DNA of 64,000 nt, taken from positions 2,306,001 to 2,370,000 of the forward strand of contig NZ_CP011058.1 of assembly GCF_000961095.1 (NCBI RefSeq), in the 5' to 3' direction. A program made the translations under genes and the position numbers. Below are positions 61,052-64,000 of this stretch, in pieces. The notes beneath the pieces were generated by a model. It did not search any database. It was not told where the DNA came from and was given only the letters and a program-made list of their open reading frames with translations. Source of the DNA: Paenibacillus beijingensis. Lineage in GTDB: Bacteria; Bacillota; Bacilli; Paenibacillales; Paenibacillaceae. Each line of letters starts with the position of its first letter. The first letter of the stretch is position 1.

Positions 61052-61438
61052 ATGGATACGATGACGCTGAACGGGATGAAGTTTTACGGATATCATGGCG
61101 TTTTTGCCGAAGAAAACAAGCTGGGCCAGCAGTTTTGGGTCGATCTGGTGCTGCGGATGGATTTGGAGAAAGCGGCGCAAAGCGACGATTTGAACGAGTC
61201 GATCAATTACGCCGAGCTGCATGCGTTGACGAAGAAAATTGTCGAAGGACCGCCGTGCAAGCTGATCGAAGCTTTGGCCGGGCGTATTGCATCCTCTTTG
61301 CTTCAGACTTATACTGGAATACATGAATTGACGGTTCGCGTTACGAAGCCGAACCCCCCGTTCGACATTCATTTTGACGGGGTTGTCGTCGAATTGCGCA
61401 GAAAGCGGGATGAGCATGGACAAATCGTTCCCGTTTAA
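61052..61438 (+). CDS. folB: Dihydroneopterin aldolase
   Basis: Converts dihydroneopterin to the hydroxymethyl pterin used by FolK. 128 residues with MKFYGYHGVFAEENKLGQ, INYAELH and KPNPPFDIHFDGV. Several ATGs in a row (61046, 61049, 61052) and a GTG (61040) are possible; 61052 aligns with B. subtilis FolB. Its 3' end overlaps folK. Confidence 0.93.
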   Translation: MDTMTLNGMKFYGYHGVFAEENKLGQQFWVDLVLRMDLEKAAQSDDLNESINYAELHALTKKIVEGPPCKLIEALAGRIASSLLQTYTGIHELTVRVTKPNPPFDIHFDGVVVELRRKRDEHGQIVPV

Positions 61439-62072
61439 AATAAACATACCAAAGCAGCTGCCGGATTCATCATCCGCGGCAGGCGCTCCTGCGGGCGGCG
61501 GTGAAAGCCGGTCTTCCGCAAAGTCCGCCAAACCGGGCGGGGCAGGGGCTGCAGCCGCATATATCGCGCTCGGCTCCAACCTGGGAGACCGCAGCGGCAT
61601 GCTGGCCGAAGCGCTGCGGCGGCTGGACGCCAGCGAAGGCGTGGAAGTGACCGGCGTCTCCGCCGTCTATGAGACCGATCCGGTCGGCTACACCGAGCAG
61701 CCGGCGTTTCTGAACATGGCGGCGGCGCTCCGGACGACGCTTCCGCCACTTGATTTGCTGCGTCTGCTGCTCGCCGTAGAGCAGCAGCTTGGCCGGGTGC
61801 GCGACGTGCGGTGGGGACCGCGCGTCATTGATCTCGATCTTTTATTGTACGGCGCAGTGAAGATGGATGAAGAAGAGCTGACGCTTCCGCACCCGAGGAT
61901 GATGGAACGGGCTTTCGTGCTGGTGCCGCTTGCGGACGTCCTTGCCGCCGGACACCCGCTGCAGGCGGAAGTGGCGGAGCTGGCCCTAGCTGCGCTTCGG
62001 GAAGGAAAGGAAGGCATTGTTTCATGGAATACGATCAACTGGCGCAGCGGGTCCGCGCCTTTCGAAAATTAA
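61410..62072 (+). CDS. folK: 2-amino-4-hydroxy-6-hydroxymethyldihydropteridine pyrophosphokinase
   Basis: Pyrophosphorylates hydroxymethyl-dihydropterin ahead of FolP. 220 residues, longer than usual because of a ~50-residue Ser/Ala/Gly-rich N-terminal extension; the kinase begins at AYIALGSNLGDR, with DPVGYTEQPAFLN, RWGPRVIDLDLLLYG and LPHPRM. The start at 61410 overlaps the end of folB, and folK overlaps the next gene by 49 bases. The true start could be later. Confidence 0.92.
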   Translation: MSMDKSFPFKINIPKQLPDSSSAAGAPAGGGESRSSAKSAKPGGAGAAAAYIALGSNLGDRSGMLAEALRRLDASEGVEVTGVSAVYETDPVGYTEQPAFLNMAAALRTTLPPLDLLRLLLAVEQQLGRVRDVRWGPRVIDLDLLLYGAVKMDEEELTLPHPRMMERAFVLVPLADVLAAGHPLQAEVAELALAALREGKEGIVSWNTINWRSGSAPFEN

Positions 62073-62251
62073 AAGGATTCACCCAACAGGAACTGGCGAA
62101 GCGGCTCGAAGTATCCGTCGCCGTTCTCGGTTCTCTGGAGCGGGGCACCCGCAAACCGGAAGCGCAGCTGCTCGCGCAAATTGCCGACGCACTCGGCGTC
62201 GATTATGGAGAACTGACCGCTGACGATAACGGCGGCCTGCAAACGAAATGA
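62024..62251 (+). CDS. yazB: Small XRE-type helix-turn-helix protein (YazB)
   Basis: 75 residues, a single Cro/C1-type HTH (VRAFRKLKGFTQQELAKRL; VLGSLERGTRKPEAQLL). It is close to B. subtilis YazB, located in the same place between folK and dusB. Role unknown, presumably a DNA-binding regulator. It overlaps folK by 49 bases in another frame, suggesting coupled translation. Confidence 0.9.
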   Translation: MEYDQLAQRVRAFRKLKGFTQQELAKRLEVSVAVLGSLERGTRKPEAQLLAQIADALGVDYGELTADDNGGLQTK

Positions 62252-62268
62252 AAGGAAGCGATAACGCC

Positions 62269-63294
62269 ATGCTGAAAATCGGAAACATCGAAATGAAAAA
62301 TAACGTGGTGCTCGCCCCGATGGCCGGCGTGTGCAACCCCGCCTTCCGCCTGATCGCCAAAGAATTCGGCACCGGGCTCGTTTGCGCCGAGATGGTCAGC
62401 GACAAAGCGATCCTGCACGGGAACAAGCGCACGCTTGAGATGCTGTATGTCGACGAGCGGGAGAAGCCGCTCAGCCTGCAAATTTTCGGAGGGGACCGGG
62501 AATCGCTTGTCGAGGCGGCGCGCATTGTCGACAAACAGACGAACGCCGACATCATCGATATTAATATGGGCTGTCCGGTGCCGAAAGTGACAAAATGCGA
62601 CGCCGGCGCCCGCTGGCTGCTCGACCCGAACAAAATCTACGAGATGGTGTCCGCCGTCGTCGACGCCGTCGATAAGCCCGTCACCGTCAAAATGCGGATT
62701 GGATGGGACAGCGAGCACATTTACGTCGTTGAGAACGCCCTTGCGGTGGAACGCGCCGGCGGCCAGGCCGTCAGCGTTCACGGCCGTACCCGCGAGCAGC
62801 TGTATACGGGCAAGGCGGACTGGGACAAAATAAAGCAGGTCAAGGAAGCGGTTAGCATTCCCGTTATCGGCAACGGGGACGTTGTAACGCCGGAGGACGC
62901 CAAGCGGATGATCGAACAGACCGGTTGCGACGGCGTCATGATCGGCAGGGGCGCGCTCGGCAACCCGTGGATGCTGTACCGCACGGTGCATTATTTGACG
63001 AACGGGGAGCTGCTGCCGGAACCGGCGCCCGGCGAAAAGATGCGGATCGCCCTGCTGCATATGGACCGCCTCGCAGCCCTCAAAGGCGAGTCCGTAGCTG
63101 TACGCGAGATGCGCAAGCATTTGGCGTGGTACCTGAAAGGTCTTCCCGGCGCGGCGCGCGTGAAAGACAGCATTATGGAGGAGACGAGCCGCGATAATAT
63201 GGAGCAGATTTTGGAGCAGTATATCCGCTCGCTCGAAGACGAGGGTGTCGGCGCCAGCTCCGGCCAGCAAGCAGACGGATCCCCCGTTCATTGA
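62269..63294 (+). CDS. dusB: tRNA-dihydrouridine synthase DusB
   Basis: FMN enzyme reducing uridine in the tRNA D-loop. 341 residues: LAPMAGVCNPAFR, catalytic-Cys block NMGCPVPKV, HGRTREQLYTG, IGNGDV and GRGALGNPWM, and REMRKHLAWYLKG. The ATG at 62269 matches the family start and follows AAAGGAAG; an ATG at 62248 overlapping the yazB stop is an alternative. Last gene of the pab-fol operon; the terminator overlaps its end. Confidence 0.94.
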   Translation: MLKIGNIEMKNNVVLAPMAGVCNPAFRLIAKEFGTGLVCAEMVSDKAILHGNKRTLEMLYVDEREKPLSLQIFGGDRESLVEAARIVDKQTNADIIDINMGCPVPKVTKCDAGARWLLDPNKIYEMVSAVVDAVDKPVTVKMRIGWDSEHIYVVENALAVERAGGQAVSVHGRTREQLYTGKADWDKIKQVKEAVSIPVIGNGDVVTPEDAKRMIEQTGCDGVMIGRGALGNPWMLYRTVHYLTNGELLPEPAPGEKMRIALLHMDRLAALKGESVAVREMRKHLAWYLKGLPGAARVKDSIMEETSRDNMEQILEQYIRSLEDEGVGASSGQQADGSPVH

Positions 63295-63315
63295 CGAACG
63301 GGGGCGGGTTTTTTT
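63281..63315 (+). terminator. Terminator of the pab-fol-dusB operon
   Basis: A perfect 9-bp stem (63281-63289 with 63296-63304) containing the dusB stop region, then CGGG and seven T. Confidence 0.8.
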
Positions 63316-63355
63316 CGGAATGAATCGTTGCTCCCCCGTTTGGACTTGGATTCAA

Positions 63356-63385
63356 TTGACATTCGGGGCGCACATGAAATATAAT
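63356..63385 (+). promoter_or_regulatory. Strong sigma-A promoter upstream of greA
   Basis: Perfect TTGACA (63356-63361) and TATAAT (63380-63385), 18 bases apart. A second TATAAT (63491-63496) nearer greA has no -35. Confidence 0.7.
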
Positions 63386-63560
63386 CTTGCAATATAATCC
63401 TAATCCGGCTGTTCCTGTCGCTTAATCCCTCTTACATCCAAGCAGCGAATTCGCTTTGCAAGAGGCAGGCATCAGAGCTTCGGGGAGCGATATAATATTG
63501 TAATTAGCAGTGCATTCATACCCGGGTATGAAAATATGTCACACGACAGGAGAATCAGTA

Positions 63561-64000
63561 ATGAGCGATAAAGAAGTGATTCTGACTCAGGACGGTCTCA
63601 AGAAACTTGAAGAAGAATTGGAAAATCTCAAATCGGTCAAACGTCGTGAAGTGGCCGAACGGATTAAAGTGGCCATCGGTTACGGTGACATCAGCGAGAA
63701 CTCCGAATATGAAGACGCCAAGAACGAGCAAGCTTTCATTGAAGGCCGCATCATTACGCTCGAGAAGATGCTCCGCAATGCGCGCATCATCAATAACGAC
63801 GAGATCGATATCGACACGGTCAGCATCGGCTCCATCGTGACGGTGGAGGATGTCGAATACGGCGATACGATGGAATATGCGATCGTCGGCACGGCCGAGT
63901 CGGATCCCCTGCAAAACAAAATCTCGAACGAAAGCCCGGTAGGCAAAGCGATTCTGGGCAAAAAGAAGGGCACCACAGTGGAAGTGAACGTTCCGGCTGG
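63561..64000 (+). CDS. greA: Transcription elongation factor GreA (cut by the window end)
   Basis: The first 146 codons are in the window. GreA enters the RNA polymerase secondary channel and stimulates cleavage of backtracked RNA. The coiled-coil N-terminus (KLEEELENLKSVKRREVAERI), the tip acidic pair in GDISENSEYEDAKNEQ, and the C-terminal domain (SIGSIVTVED; NKISNESPVGKAILGKK) are clear. ATG follows AGGAGAA. Only the last few residues are missing. Confidence 0.94.
   Translation, partial: MSDKEVILTQDGLKKLEEELENLKSVKRREVAERIKVAIGYGDISENSEYEDAKNEQAFIEGRIITLEKMLRNARIINNDEIDIDTVSIGSIVTVEDVEYGDTMEYAIVGTAESDPLQNKISNESPVGKAILGKKKGTTVEVNVPA

Overview
The window is chromosomal DNA of a GC-rich, endospore-forming member of the Bacillales, most likely Paenibacillaceae (Paenibacillus/Cohnella-like). 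This is inferred from gene content and order. The backbone follows the B. subtilis order sspF-ispE-purR-ridA-spoVG-glmU-rplY(ctc)-pth-fin-mfd-spoVT-yabM-like-mazG-rqcP-yabP-yabQ-divIC-yabR-spoIIE-yabS-yabT-tilS-hpt-ftsH-coaX-hslO-yacD-cysK-pabB-pabA-pabC-folP-folB-folK-yazB-dusB. The end of the window cuts greA. HU (hup) sits between mazG and rqcP. No rRNA, tRNA, CRISPR array, transposase or integrase was seen.

Layout. 1-7.6 kb: spore, isoprenoid, purine-control and cell-wall-precursor genes, with an intergenic repeat block after rplY. 7.7-12.6 kb: mfd and a PrsA-like lipoprotein foldase. 12.6-18.05 kb: an AT-rich control region and a complete urea ABC transporter, urtABCDE, inserted between mfd and spoVT. 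18.1-25.2 kb: spoVT, a convergent DUF4397 protein, a SpoVB-type flippase, mazG, hup, rqcP. 25.2-30.7 kb: an accessory region with repeats, a DUF2203 gene split by about 2.6 kb of AT-rich decayed DNA, and a sugar transporter. 30.7-42.7 kb: spore and division genes through ftsH. 42.7-48.8 kb: repeat-rich intergenic DNA and a BMP-type nucleoside ABC transporter. 48.8-53.3 kb: nadABC-coaX behind a structured leader. 53.3-63.3 kb: hslO, yacD, cysK and a tight pab/fol operon ending in dusB.

The genes fall into several working groups. Sporulation: sspF, spoVG, fin, spoVT, spoVB-like, yabP/yabQ, spoIIE, yabT. Nitrogen and purine supply: urt, purR, hpt, nup-like transporter. Cofactors: NAD from nadABC, CoA from coaX, folate from pab/fol. 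RNA/translation and proteostasis: pth, rplY, tilS, dusB, rqcP, mfd, greA, ftsH, hslO, PrsA-like foldases.

Several control sites can be read directly: a PurBox pair over the purR promoter, a sigma-H promoter at spoVG, a sigma-B-type promoter before rplY, a sigma-G-type promoter before spoVT, a Spo0A-type promoter with a 21-bp spacer at spoIIE, and two GlnR/TnrA-like boxes at urtA. The most unusual items are the structured 5' leader of nadA, the split DUF2203 gene with its decayed cargo, two families of short dispersed intergenic repeats, and the absence of prs between glmU and rplY.
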